Assembly: GCA_025210475.1 (NCBI GenBank)
Contig: JAOARW010000121.1
Coordinates: forward strand, 62,001-126,000
DNA: 64,000 nucleotides
Direction of reading: 5' to 3'
From: Carboxylicivirga sp.
Lineage (GTDB): Bacteria > Bacteroidota > Bacteroidia > Bacteroidales > Marinilabiliaceae
Made by a program: the position numbers and the translations under genes
Part shown: piece after piece, positions 19,612 through 28,186 of the stretch
Numbering within the stretch: the first letter of the stretch is position 1
Layout: each line of letters opens with the position of its first letter
The notes under the pieces: generated by a model
What the model was told of the DNA's origin: nothing
Seen by the model: only the letters and a program-made list of their open reading frames with translations
The model's database searches: none

Positions 19612-21087
19612 ATGAATGCAAAAAGAGTTTTTTACACATTTGCCATCGCAGTGATAAGTGCTGTGACTGGTGTTTACGTTTTCTCACATATTAATAATAG
19701 CGAACCTAAGATTATCACTATAAAAGAAGAGGTGCCTGCAGTTGGGCATTTTACTTCAAGCACTGCACAATCTTCTTTGCCCGATTTAACCGTAGCTGCC
19801 GAAAATAGTGTTCATGCAGTGGTTCATGTTAAAACCAAAAGCAGAGGAAAAGATTATTACTCAGGCAACCCATTTTATGATTTCTTTTTTGGTCCAGGAG
19901 GTGGTAACCGACCACAACCACAACCGGTAATGGGAGCCGGATCTGGAGTTATTTTAACAACTGATGGGTACATTGTTACCAATAACCATGTTATTGACAA
20001 TGCGGATGAGATAGAGGTGACCTTAAATGATAAACGTACTTTTGAGGCGACATTGGTTGGTGCCGATCCGACTTCTGATATTGCGGTTATCAAAATCGAA
20101 GGAAATGACCTGCCTTTTATACCCTATGGTGATTCGGATAATCTAAAGATTGGGGAATGGGTTTTAGCTGTAGGTAATCCATTTAATTTAACGTCAACTG
20201 TTACGGCAGGAATTGTGAGTGCAAAAGCGCGTAGTATTAATATAATAGCCAATCGAAATCAAACCTTGGGAGTTGAATCGTTTATACAGACAGATGCAGC
20301 TGTAAATCCTGGTAACAGTGGAGGTGCGTTGGTTAATCAAAGAGGCGAGTTAGTGGGTATTAATACGGCCATTGCCTCTCGTACCGGTTCTTTTTCGGGC
20401 TACTCCTTTGCGGTGCCTGTGTCCATAGCTAAGAAGGTTGTAGCTGATTTAATGGAGTTTGGTGAGGTGCAGCGCGGGTTACTTGGTGTTAGTATTCTAG
20501 AAGTAAGCAACGTAACAGATGAGTTGGCTGATGAGCTTGGTGTCACCATCGATAAGATTGAAGGGGTTTTTATTGGAAGTGTAGCTCCGGATGGAGGAGC
20601 TGAAGAGGCAGGGCTAAAAGCTGGAGATATAATTTTGTCGGTAAATGGCGAAAATGTAAATTCGGTTCCTGAGCTGCAGGAGAGAGTAAGTTTGCATCGT
20701 CCGGGAGAAAAAGTAAATTTAATTGTACTTAGAGATGGAAAACAAAAACCTTTTGTTGTAACTTTACGTAATATACGCGGAACAACCGGTATTATCTCTT
20801 CCAGTAATTTTGATGAAACTCTAGGAGCAGAAGTTGAAGCAGTGTCAAGTGATAACCTAAGGCGTTTAGGTATTAGATACGGTATTCAAGTAGTTGAAGT
20901 TGGAAATGGAAGTTTGCATCAAAGTGGAGTTAAGGAAGGATACATTATTACTAAGGTTAATAGTGTTGCGATAAAGAGTGTTGAAGATTTTAAATCAGCG
21001 ATAGCCAATGCCGATGAAGGATTATTCTTAACCGGGATTTATCCAAATGGCAGGGTGGTTTATTATGCTGTGAATCTTAACGAATAA
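19612..21087 (+). CDS. degQ: DegP/DegQ-family periplasmic serine protease
   Basis: A 491-residue HtrA-type protease for protein quality control in the periplasm. An N-terminal hydrophobic segment (about residues 6-25) is a signal peptide or anchor. The trypsin-like domain has His126 (NNHVID), Asp156 (SDIAVI) and Ser236 (NPGNSGGAL). Two PDZ domains follow, near 290-380 and 400-480. A Gly/Pro-rich LA-loop segment (GPGGGNRPQPQP) lies near 94-106. It is monocistronic, and rpoD follows after 82 bases with its own promoter. DegP versus DegQ cannot be told from sequence. Confidence 0.93.
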   Translation: MNAKRVFYTFAIAVISAVTGVYVFSHINNSEPKIITIKEEVPAVGHFTSSTAQSSLPDLTVAAENSVHAVVHVKTKSRGKDYYSGNPFYDFFFGPGGGNRPQPQPVMGAGSGVILTTDGYIVTNNHVIDNADEIEVTLNDKRTFEATLVGADPTSDIAVIKIEGNDLPFIPYGDSDNLKIGEWVLAVGNPFNLTSTVTAGIVSAKARSINIIANRNQTLGVESFIQTDAAVNPGNSGGALVNQRGELVGINTAIASRTGSFSGYSFAVPVSIAKKVVADLMEFGEVQRGLLGVSILEVSNVTDELADELGVTIDKIEGVFIGSVAPDGGAEEAGLKAGDIILSVNGENVNSVPELQERVSLHRPGEKVNLIVLRDGKQKPFVVTLRNIRGTTGIISSSNFDETLGAEVEAVSSDNLRRLGIRYGIQVVEVGNGSLHQSGVKEGYIITKVNSVAIKSVEDFKSAIANADEGLFLTGIYPNGRVVYYAVNLNE

Positions 21088-21116
21088 AATGTTTTACGGC
21101 TTATCGGCACGAAAGG

Positions 21117-21147
21117 TTGGAAAACTTATGAATTTATAGTACTTTTG
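21117..21147 (+). promoter_or_regulatory. rpoD promoter
   Basis: TTGG at 21117-21120 and TACTTTTG at 21140-21147 are separated by 19 bases, a close match to the Bacteroidota housekeeping promoter. The start site is predicted near 21153, leaving a very short leader before ATG 21170. Confidence 0.6.
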
Positions 21148-21169
21148 TGCCGGATTTTTTTTAAGGAAT

Positions 21170-22030
21170 ATGAGACAACTCAAGATAACTAAGTCGATTA
21201 CTAATCGCGAAAGCGCATCTCTGGATAAGTATTTACAGGAAATTGGTAGGGAAGAACTGATTTCTGTAGAGGAAGAAGTAGAGTTAGCTCAGCGCATTAA
21301 GAAAGGTGACCAAATTGCTTTGGAAAAATTAACAAGGGCGAACTTGCGTTTTGTTGTTTCTGTTGCAAAACAGTATCAAAACCAGGGTTTAAGTCTGCCT
21401 GATTTAATTAACGAAGGAAACTTGGGACTGATTAAAGCAGCTGAAAAGTTTGATGAAACCAGGGGATTTAAGTTTATTTCTTATGCGGTATGGTGGATTA
21501 GACAGTCGATTTTACAAGCATTGGCTGAGCAATCTCGAATTGTTCGTCTTCCTTTGAACCAGGTTGGATCGTTAAATAAGATCAATAAAGCATATTCTAA
21601 ATTCGAGCAGGAGAATGAGCGTAAGCCATCACCTGAAGAATTAGCCGATAAGCTAGAATTGCCTGCTGAGAAAGTTGCCGATACAATGCGTGTATCTGGT
21701 CGTCACATCTCGGTTGATGCACCATTTGTGGAAGGTGAAGATAATAGTTTATTGGATGTTTTAGTTAATAGTGATTCGCCAAATGCTGATAAGTCGTTGA
21801 TAAACGAATCATTGGCACGTGAGATTGAAAGAGCACTTGCAACTTTAACAGAAAGAGAAAGCGATATAATCAAATTATTCTTCGGAATAGGTTGTCAGGA
21901 GATGACATTGGAAGAAATAGGTGAGCGTTTCGGGTTAACGAGAGAACGTGTTCGTCAGATCAAAGAAAAAGCAATCCGTCGTCTTCGTCACACTTCAAGA
22001 AGTAAACTTTTGAAGTCATATTTAGGATAA
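21170..22030 (+). CDS. rpoD: Primary sigma factor RpoD (short Bacteroidota type)
   Basis: The 286-residue housekeeping sigma factor. It begins near region 1.2 ([10 protein letters not shown], then [14 protein letters not shown]) and lacks the acidic region 1.1, as is normal for this phylum. Region 2 has [17 protein letters not shown] and [19 protein letters not shown]. Region 3 follows, and region 4 has the helix-turn-helix [20 protein letters not shown]. It is expected to recognise the TAnnTTTG promoters seen throughout the window, including its own. A strong terminator closes the gene. Confidence 0.96.
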   Translation: MRQLKITKSITNRESASLDKYLQEIGREELISVEEEVELAQRIKKGDQIALEKLTRANLRFVVSVAKQYQNQGLSLPDLINEGNLGLIKAAEKFDETRGFKFISYAVWWIRQSILQALAEQSRIVRLPLNQVGSLNKINKAYSKFEQENERKPSPEELADKLELPAEKVADTMRVSGRHISVDAPFVEGEDNSLLDVLVNSDSPNADKSLINESLAREIERALATLTERESDIIKLFFGIGCQEMTLEEIGERFGLTRERVRQIKEKAIRRLRHTSRSKLLKSYLG

Positions 22031-22051
22031 GATCTTAAAAGTATATATTTG

Positions 22052-22080
22052 AAAGCCTCGACTTATTTCGAGGCTTTTTT
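22052..22080 (+). terminator. rpoD terminator overlapping the 3' end of uvrB
   Basis: AAAGCCTCGA (22052-22061) pairs perfectly with TCGAGGCTTT (22068-22077) and a T run follows. The loop holds the uvrB stop codon (22063-22065), and the 3' arm encodes the last uvrB codons, so the two convergent genes share this DNA. Confidence 0.85.
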
Positions 22081-24072
22081 ATTGACTAATTCTTCCAGTC
22101 GCTTAATCTCATCGCGATGTTGTGCAGCAGTAATAAAATCAAGCTCTTTGGCTGCTTTTTGCATTTCTTTTCTAGTCTTTTCAATCGCCTTTTTAAGGGC
22201 ATCTGTACTCATGTAGTTAACAACAGGATCGGCAGCAACATCCACAGTGTCTGATTCAACATAGGCTTTTGCGTTTGATGATGCTTCGATGATCGAATTT
22301 AATTGCTTATTGATTTGTTTTGGTGTGATGTTGTTTTTCTCATTGTACTTAAGTTGCTTTTCTCGTCGATAAAGGGTCGCATCAATTGTTGCCTGCATAC
22401 TTTTTGTGATTTTATCGGCATACATAATAACACGTCCATTGAGGTTTCGGGCGGCCCTTCCTGCTGTCTGTGTTAAAGAACGTTCAGAACGTAAGAAGCC
22501 TTCTTTATCGGCATCTAATATGGCTACGAGTGAAACTTCAGGTAAATCAAGGCCTTCGCGAAGCAAGTTTACCCCAATCAATACATCAAATGTTCCCAAT
22601 CGAAGATTCTCCATTATTTTAACCCTTTCAAGCGTGTCAACGTCTGAATGGATGTATTCACATTTAATGGAAAGGCGCGTTAAGTATTTTGTTAATTCTT
22701 CGGCCATTCGTTTGGTAAGCGTGGTTACCAGAACTCGTTCGCTTTTCTCAATGCGATCATTTATTTCATTAATCAGGTCGTCAATTTGATTTTGACTGGG
22801 GCGAACATCAATTTCTGGGTCCAGCAACCCAGTCGGCCTGATTAATTGTTCCACGACAATACCTTCTGATTTCTCCAATTCATAATCGGCAGGAGTGGCA
22901 CTCACGTAAATAATTTGGTTTACCAAGGATTCAAATTCTTCAAACTTTAACGGGCGATTATCCATTGCAGCCGGTAATCTGAAACCATACTCAACCAGAT
23001 TCTGCTTGCGCGATTTATCGCCACCGTACATTGCTCTGATCTGTGGAATAGTCACATGGCTTTCATCAATAACAATCAGGAAATCATCAGGAAAATAGTC
23101 TAATAAACAGAAAGGGCGAGTTCCTTCCTTTCGACCATCAAAATACCTGGAATAATTTTCTATTCCCGGACAATAACCTAATTCGCGTATCATCTCCAAA
23201 TCATAATTTACGCGCTCATCCAGTCGTTTAGCTTCTTGCGTTTTACCATTCTCCTTAAGAAACGACAAGTGAGCTGTGAGATCGTCTTGTATCTGACGAA
23301 TCGCTTCTTGTGTTCTTTCTTTCGAAGTAATGAATATATTAGCAGGATAAATAGTGATAGCATTCATTGATTCGATTCGCTTGCCGTTTTCAGGATGGAA
23401 GGTTTCTATCTCCTCAATTTCATCTCCCCAAAATATAATTCGACAAGCATGATCGGCATAGGCCAGAAATATTTCCACAGTATCACCCTTAACCCGAAAA
23501 TTACCCCGTTCAAACATGACTTCGTTCCGTGAGTATAAGCTGTCGACCAATTGCCTTAAAAAAGCATTTCTGGAGAGTGACATGCCTCGCTCAATTTGTA
23601 TGACGCCGGAATGAAAATCCTCCGGATTACCAATTCCATATAGACAAGAGACTGATGAAACAACAATAACATCACGCCTGCCCGATAATAAAGCTGAAGT
23701 TGCACTCAGGCGTAATTTCTCGATTTCATCGTTGATTGACAGATCTTTTTCAATGTAAGTATCTGTAACTGGTAGGTAGGCTTCTGGTTGATAGTAGTCG
23801 TAGTAGGATACGAAATACTCAACTGCATTATCAGGAAAGAATTGTTTAAACTCGCCGTATAATTGTGCTGCCAGGGTTTTGTTGTGCGATAGTACAAGTG
23901 TGGGGCGTTGAACCTTTTCAATAACATTGGCAACCGAAAAGGTTTTTCCAGAACCTGTTACTCCTAATAAAGATTGGTGCTTACTGTTATCAAATATCCC
24001 TTGTGACAATTGCTCAATAGCTTGAGGTTGATCGCCTGTAGGACTGAATTCGGATATTATTTTGAGTTCCAT
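22063..24072 (-). CDS. uvrB: Excinuclease ABC subunit B
   Basis: The damage-verifying helicase-like subunit of nucleotide excision repair. The protein has Walker A GVTGSGKT near residue 35 and the beta-hairpin region YYDYYQPEAYLP. Helicase motifs DESHVT and VSATPADYE follow, then a C-terminal UVR domain around DALKKAIEKTRKEMQKAAKELDF that contacts UvrC. I chose ATG 24072, because the protein then starts MELKIISEFSPTGDQPQAI as in other UvrB. The longer frame starts at TTG 24090. At 669 residues it is full length. Its end overlaps the rpoD terminator. Confidence 0.96.
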   Translation of the reverse strand: MELKIISEFSPTGDQPQAIEQLSQGIFDNSKHQSLLGVTGSGKTFSVANVIEKVQRPTLVLSHNKTLAAQLYGEFKQFFPDNAVEYFVSYYDYYQPEAYLPVTDTYIEKDLSINDEIEKLRLSATSALLSGRRDVIVVSSVSCLYGIGNPEDFHSGVIQIERGMSLSRNAFLRQLVDSLYSRNEVMFERGNFRVKGDTVEIFLAYADHACRIIFWGDEIEEIETFHPENGKRIESMNAITIYPANIFITSKERTQEAIRQIQDDLTAHLSFLKENGKTQEAKRLDERVNYDLEMIRELGYCPGIENYSRYFDGRKEGTRPFCLLDYFPDDFLIVIDESHVTIPQIRAMYGGDKSRKQNLVEYGFRLPAAMDNRPLKFEEFESLVNQIIYVSATPADYELEKSEGIVVEQLIRPTGLLDPEIDVRPSQNQIDDLINEINDRIEKSERVLVTTLTKRMAEELTKYLTRLSIKCEYIHSDVDTLERVKIMENLRLGTFDVLIGVNLLREGLDLPEVSLVAILDADKEGFLRSERSLTQTAGRAARNLNGRVIMYADKITKSMQATIDATLYRREKQLKYNEKNNITPKQINKQLNSIIEASSNAKAYVESDTVDVAADPVVNYMSTDALKKAIEKTRKEMQKAAKELDFITAAQHRDEIKRLEELVNKKASK

Positions 24073-24101
24073 ATAAAATGCCTTAACCAAGGTATTAAAA
24101 C

Positions 24102-24129
24102 AAAAAAGAGCTGCAAAAGCAACTCTTTT
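24102..24129 (-). terminator. Terminator of the DUF6089-type gene
   Basis: On the minus strand GAAAAGAGTTGC and GCAGCTCTTTT form a stem around a TTTT loop, followed by six T. It lies between the barrel gene (ending 24148) and the uvrB start. Confidence 0.65.
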
Positions 24130-24147
24130 CGTTCATATTTTATAATG

Positions 24148-24987
24148 CTATCTTCTTTTTCTTCTTTTTCGATTAATTGACTTAAGATTCCTTTTGGAAG
24201 AGCTCTTATATTGAGACCGTGTTTTTAAGTATGCCTTACGGTTATATTTAGGCTCGTTCTTCCAGCGACTATCATCAATTAAGAAGGTGATACCGATGCT
24301 TGTTGTGTAATAAAAATCGTTGGCATCTGTTTTAATAATTTCACCTGCTCCATTTGTCCACTCGCTATGTGCATCCAATTCATCAGATAGAGGTAAAGTA
24401 CCTACAGCTTCTAGATTAACGCTCCATTGCGAGTTTATCCAATATGATAATCCAAAACCTCCTGAAAATGAAGGTGAAATACCACTTTTGTCTCTCCACT
24501 TGCTACCATCAGGATTACCTGATCCTGCACCATAATATTCGGATGCACTATAGTAGATCATACCTACTTGTCCGATCACATATGGATTAAAAGATCGTTG
24601 TTTAAAGTAACCAACAAGAATATTAAGGGGTTTAAAGGTAGCTCCCACATTAAACTCAGTGTATATGTTATCAAAATAGGCATAAACACTATTTGGGTCA
24701 CTTACCCCGCCTGAATAGGCATGCTGTGTTCCGCTCATCATACCTCCCATAATTGAGGCTCTCGCAGAAAGAAAAGTGGTTAGCTCTTTTTCAGCTGTAA
24801 ATCCAAGTGAAATATTAGTTCGTCCATCGTCAACCAAGTCGCCATAAAAATAATTGGCTCCCGCGCGACCTGTGACACTAAATCCTTCCCAGATTTTTGG
24901 TTTTCTTCTACGTTGTGCATTCGATTCGGGTAGGAAAGTTGAAAGCAGAACGATTATAACAATAAAATATCTTAACGATAATGGCAT
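24148..24987 (-). CDS. DUF6089-type outer-membrane beta-barrel protein
   Basis: A 279-residue protein with a signal peptide (to about residue 24, ESNA then QRRRK) and an eight-strand-like barrel rich in Gly, Tyr, Ser and Phe (GANYFYGDLVDDGRTNISLG). It matches the small outer-membrane barrels annotated as DUF6089 in Bacteroidota. The last 25 residues are strikingly basic, ending NRKRRKRR, and would lie outside the barrel. It is a monocistronic unit with its own terminator. The function is unknown; DUF membership is recalled, not searched. Confidence 0.75.
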   Translation of the reverse strand: MPLSLRYFIVIIVLLSTFLPESNAQRRRKPKIWEGFSVTGRAGANYFYGDLVDDGRTNISLGFTAEKELTTFLSARASIMGGMMSGTQHAYSGGVSDPNSVYAYFDNIYTEFNVGATFKPLNILVGYFKQRSFNPYVIGQVGMIYYSASEYYGAGSGNPDGSKWRDKSGISPSFSGGFGLSYWINSQWSVNLEAVGTLPLSDELDAHSEWTNGAGEIIKTDANDFYYTTSIGITFLIDDSRWKNEPKYNRKAYLKTRSQYKSSSKRNLKSINRKRRKRR

Positions 24988-25136
24988 TCGAATGTGCTTT
25001 AATTTCGTGTAAAAATGTAAAAAAGTTTACGATTACAAAAATCTATTAATCCCAAAGTTGTAATAAAGATACGTCTTTATGAAAAAAAGTTTATGGATAG
25101 ACTGTTTTCCTAAATAAAAGTATCATTTTATTAGAC

Positions 25137-25889
25137 CTATGTACGAACCAAAGCATTAATTGTTGCTTTTATTACATCTTTATCTGAAAGAAATCGGCTA
25201 AACTCTGGAATACCCGAAATACCACCCATATTAATTCGGTCATTTTTGAAGCGCATTGGCGATTCTTGTTCCTTTCGTGCAGAGAAGTGAAATTCATTAG
25301 CTCCTGTAGCATCAGCAATCATTTTAATATTTGCTGGTTTAACCCCGGATCCAACGAGAATTTTTAATCGTTGATCAGCTTGTTTTATAACGGATTTAAG
25401 AGTATCGATTCCAAGATTAGCTGTTTGTTCCAGTCCTGAAGTTAAAATACGGCTAACACCAAGATCAATAAGCTGGTCGATTGCCTTAATTGGATCTTTA
25501 CACATATCAAATGCCCGATGGAAAGTAAATGGCAGTCCTTTACAGGCTGTTACAAGTTTCTTTGTATTGACCACATCAATCTCTCCATTCTCCAGCAAAC
25601 AACCGGAAACAATTCCGTCTGCACCAACTTTGATTGCAAAATCAATATCTGAGAGCATAACATCTATTTCGTCGTCACTATATACAAAATCTCCTCCTCG
25701 TGGACGAATTATAACAAACACTTTAATGTTCGGTGCTGCCTGACGAACTTTTTTAATCATGCCTGCACTTGGCGTTGTGCCTCCTTCAAATAAATTATCG
25801 CATAGTTCAACACGATGTGCACCTGCTTCCTGGGCATTTATAGCTGACTGAACCGAGTCAATGCAGACTTCAAATAAGTATTTATCCAT
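25137..25889 (-). CDS. cutC: CutC family protein
   Basis: A 250-residue TIM-barrel protein of the CutC family, originally linked to copper homeostasis though the biochemical role remains uncertain. The family start FEVCIDSVQSAINAQEAGA, then RVELCDNLFEGGTTPS, is present, as are IRPRGGDFVYS, FHRAFDMCKDP and LTSGLEQTA. Its ATG lies inside the 3' end of the acyl-CoA ligase gene (8-base overlap), so translation is probably coupled and both genes share one transcript. No copper-responsive site is visible upstream. Confidence 0.92.
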   Translation of the reverse strand: MDKYLFEVCIDSVQSAINAQEAGAHRVELCDNLFEGGTTPSAGMIKKVRQAAPNIKVFVIIRPRGGDFVYSDDEIDVMLSDIDFAIKVGADGIVSGCLLENGEIDVVNTKKLVTACKGLPFTFHRAFDMCKDPIKAIDQLIDLGVSRILTSGLEQTANLGIDTLKSVIKQADQRLKILVGSGVKPANIKMIADATGANEFHFSARKEQESPMRFKNDRINMGGISGIPEFSRFLSDKDVIKATINALVRT

Positions 25890-27798
25890 TGGTTAATAAA
25901 AAGTGTCTTAAATTATTAATGTTGGTTTCGGAGATGAAATTTTTCGCATCCGGGGTGTAAAGATAATTGATCTCTTTTGAAAAATGTTCTTCTACCTTTG
26001 GTCTCACAACCTTCATTGTACTATTTAATAGTTTGTTTTTTTCTGTGAAGCTTTCGTTTAAAACAACTAGTGTAGAAGGTAACCATCTTGAAGGGAAATG
26101 TAAGGACTTATTGTTTTGTATTTTAAGTTGCTCTATATCTGCCTGAACCAATTTCAGCATTTCAATAATGGTTTCGTCCGATTCAATGGTTTTGTTGTTG
26201 TTTCTTGCCCAAAGATTGAGCTTTTCTTTATTAACCACGATTAAGCCACTTGTAAATGGATTTTGGTTGTTATGCAGAATAAATTGATCGATGTACTGGC
26301 AATGATCAATTATTGCTTCCTCAATTCCTTCAGGGCTGTATTTTTCTCCATCAGCACCAATGAGTAAGCTTTTAAAACGACCTAACACATAAAGGTAGTT
26401 TTCATTGTCAAGATAACCCATGTCGCCAGTGTATAACCAACCCTCTTTTATAGTTTCTCTTGTGGCTTCATCGTTTCGCCAATAGCCTTGCATCACATTT
26501 TCGCCTCGAATTACAATTTCCCCTTTTTCACCGGTAGGAAGAGCATTGTCATCATGATCACAAATTTTAATCTCCAATTGATTAACCACTTTTCCTGATG
26601 AGCCCAATTTGTGATGTTTAGGCGTGTTGGCCGAAATAATTGGTGAAGCCTCGCTTAAGCCATAGCCTTGGTACATTGGAATACCTATCGCATAAAAGAA
26701 GCGTTGTAACTCAAGATCCAGAAGAGCACCTCCTCCAATGAAGTATTGAAGGTTTCCTCCAAAACGCTCTTTAATTTTGCTGAATATTAATTTCTTAAAG
26801 AGAGCATAAATAGGATAAGTTAATTTTTTTAATCCTTGTCCGGCATTTTTCCCATCTCCATTATACCAATAGGCGAAAGCAATTCCGGTATTAAAAATCT
26901 TAGAAGTGAGGTTGCCTTTAGAATCGATGGCTTTTTCAATATTCTTTTTGAAGTTTTTGGCCAGGGCCGGAACACTCATTAAAATTTCTGGCTTTATTTC
27001 CTGCATATTAGAAACAAAGTTCTTTAAGGTTTCATGTTGGTTGCGACCAATTTGAACGGAGGCAATTGAGGCACCCTTATGCATGAATGAATAAAGTGAT
27101 GCAGTATGTGCAAAAGCATGGTCCCAAGGCAGAACAACTAAAGTTTTGTAATGCTCAGGAATATCTATATAACTAAAAGCCTGTTCTACATTTGCCGTAT
27201 AATTTCTGTGGGACAGAATTATTCCTTTAGGATCAGCAGTAGTTCCCGAGGTATAACAAATATTTGCGTGCGTATTCGGTGTAATTTGTTGAATTACTTG
27301 TTCTAGTGTATTAGGATTATTTTCCAAGTATTCTGCACCATGGGCAATGATTTCTTCAAATGCAACTTCATTCTCAGCATAATCCTCGATCTTGTCCAAA
27401 ACGATAATTCGTTTTAAGTGATTGAGCTTGGTTTTTACCAACCGAATTTTGCTTAATTGATTTTTTGAGACAATAATAGTATTGGCTTCAGAATGATTGA
27501 GTCTGAAAATAAGATCATTGTCAGCTTCCAGTTTTGTAGATAATGGAACATTGATCGCACCGATGTGCAAAATTGCCAACTCGCTTACTAGCCAGAGTCG
27601 TCTACCTTCTGAAAGTAAAGCAACTCTATCTTTAGATTCAAGACCTAATGCCAATAAACCATTGGACAACTGATAAACTTCCTGATGAATTTCCTTATAT
27701 GTATATGGTTTAAACTTTTCATCTGATTTTTCCCACATCAAGGGATTATTCGGGTAGTTTTTAACACTTTCACTAAAAAAATCAATTATGCTTTTCAT
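25882..27798 (-). CDS. Long-chain fatty acid-CoA ligase (AMP-forming)
   Basis: A 638-residue adenylate-forming enzyme that activates fatty acids to acyl-CoA via an acyl-AMP. Visible motifs are the P-loop-like YTSGTTADPKGIILSHRN near residues 184-201, YQGYGLSEASPIIS near 375, the ATP-binding YTGDMGYLD near 455 and RFKSLLIGADGEKYSP with the C-terminal domain hinge. It resembles the FadD-like long-chain ligases of Bacteroidota rather than short-chain acetyl-CoA synthetases. It is upstream of cutC, overlapping it by 8 bases. A minus-strand TATATTTG at 28018-28011 may be its promoter. Confidence 0.9.
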   Translation of the reverse strand: MKSIIDFFSESVKNYPNNPLMWEKSDEKFKPYTYKEIHQEVYQLSNGLLALGLESKDRVALLSEGRRLWLVSELAILHIGAINVPLSTKLEADNDLIFRLNHSEANTIIVSKNQLSKIRLVKTKLNHLKRIIVLDKIEDYAENEVAFEEIIAHGAEYLENNPNTLEQVIQQITPNTHANICYTSGTTADPKGIILSHRNYTANVEQAFSYIDIPEHYKTLVVLPWDHAFAHTASLYSFMHKGASIASVQIGRNQHETLKNFVSNMQEIKPEILMSVPALAKNFKKNIEKAIDSKGNLTSKIFNTGIAFAYWYNGDGKNAGQGLKKLTYPIYALFKKLIFSKIKERFGGNLQYFIGGGALLDLELQRFFYAIGIPMYQGYGLSEASPIISANTPKHHKLGSSGKVVNQLEIKICDHDDNALPTGEKGEIVIRGENVMQGYWRNDEATRETIKEGWLYTGDMGYLDNENYLYVLGRFKSLLIGADGEKYSPEGIEEAIIDHCQYIDQFILHNNQNPFTSGLIVVNKEKLNLWARNNNKTIESDETIIEMLKLVQADIEQLKIQNNKSLHFPSRWLPSTLVVLNESFTEKNKLLNSTMKVVRPKVEEHFSKEINYLYTPDAKNFISETNINNLRHFLLTNG

Positions 27799-28132
27799 GA
27801 AATAATCTTTTCTTTCAACATTGTTGCTTGTTCCTAATCTATAGATTTGCTTTATGCGCCATTCAGTATTATTGATTCTAAGATATAGTCAGTAAATTAA
27901 AATCAGTTTCAGCAAGATTTATCGAAATAAAGCTGATTCTGATCGATATAAATGATCGCTTGACATCAATAAAATACTTTGTTTGGCTCATTTAAAGTTA
28001 GATAAGTATACAAATATAAGATAATGGAGATTTCTGGCAAGTGTTCGAAATCGCCCACATGGTGCATAAATGCGTACAAATACAAAGTGGGTAGATTTAG
28101 TTAATGTTCAGTAAGTGAGGGTTAAAGTATTT
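27799..28132. other. Intergenic region between divergent genes
   Basis: No gene is recognised. It holds a minus-strand TATATTTG (28018-28011), the likely -7 element of the acyl-CoA ligase operon with a leader of about 200 bases, and ends at a plus-strand sigma-54-like promoter. The plus-strand frame beginning with GTG at 28115 is an artefact of the open upstream sequence. Confidence 0.4.
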
Positions 28133-28149
28133 TTGGCATATCACTTGCT
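28133..28149 (+). promoter_or_regulatory. Sigma-54-like promoter of the TPR gene
   Basis: TTGGCATATCACTTGCT matches the -24/-12 consensus YTGGCACG-N4-TTGCW with exact GG-to-GC spacing (GG at 28135-28136, GC at 28147-28148). Only two consensus positions differ. The start would be near 28160, leaving 21-27 bases before the ATG. TATTTTTG (28128-28135) overlaps it and could act as a TAnnTTTG element instead. Confidence 0.5.
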
Positions 28150-28186
28150 TAATGAGAGACGCATTATTAAGTTAAACCTGATGACC

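Noticed and set aside
21095-21125. Sigma-54-like match upstream of rpoD (CGGCACGAAAGGTTGG)
   Set aside because: The spacing between GG and the TTG is one base too long, and a good housekeeping promoter explains the region.
24073-24090. TTG start extending UvrB by six residues
   Set aside because: The ATG at 24072 gives the canonical UvrB N-terminus.
25113-25132. AT-only hairpin after cutC
   Set aside because: A seven-pair stem of only A-T pairs is expected by chance in this sequence and has no clear T run.
28115-28186. GTG start for the TPR protein
   Set aside because: The sigma-54-like promoter lies within this stretch, and the signal peptide begins at 28187.
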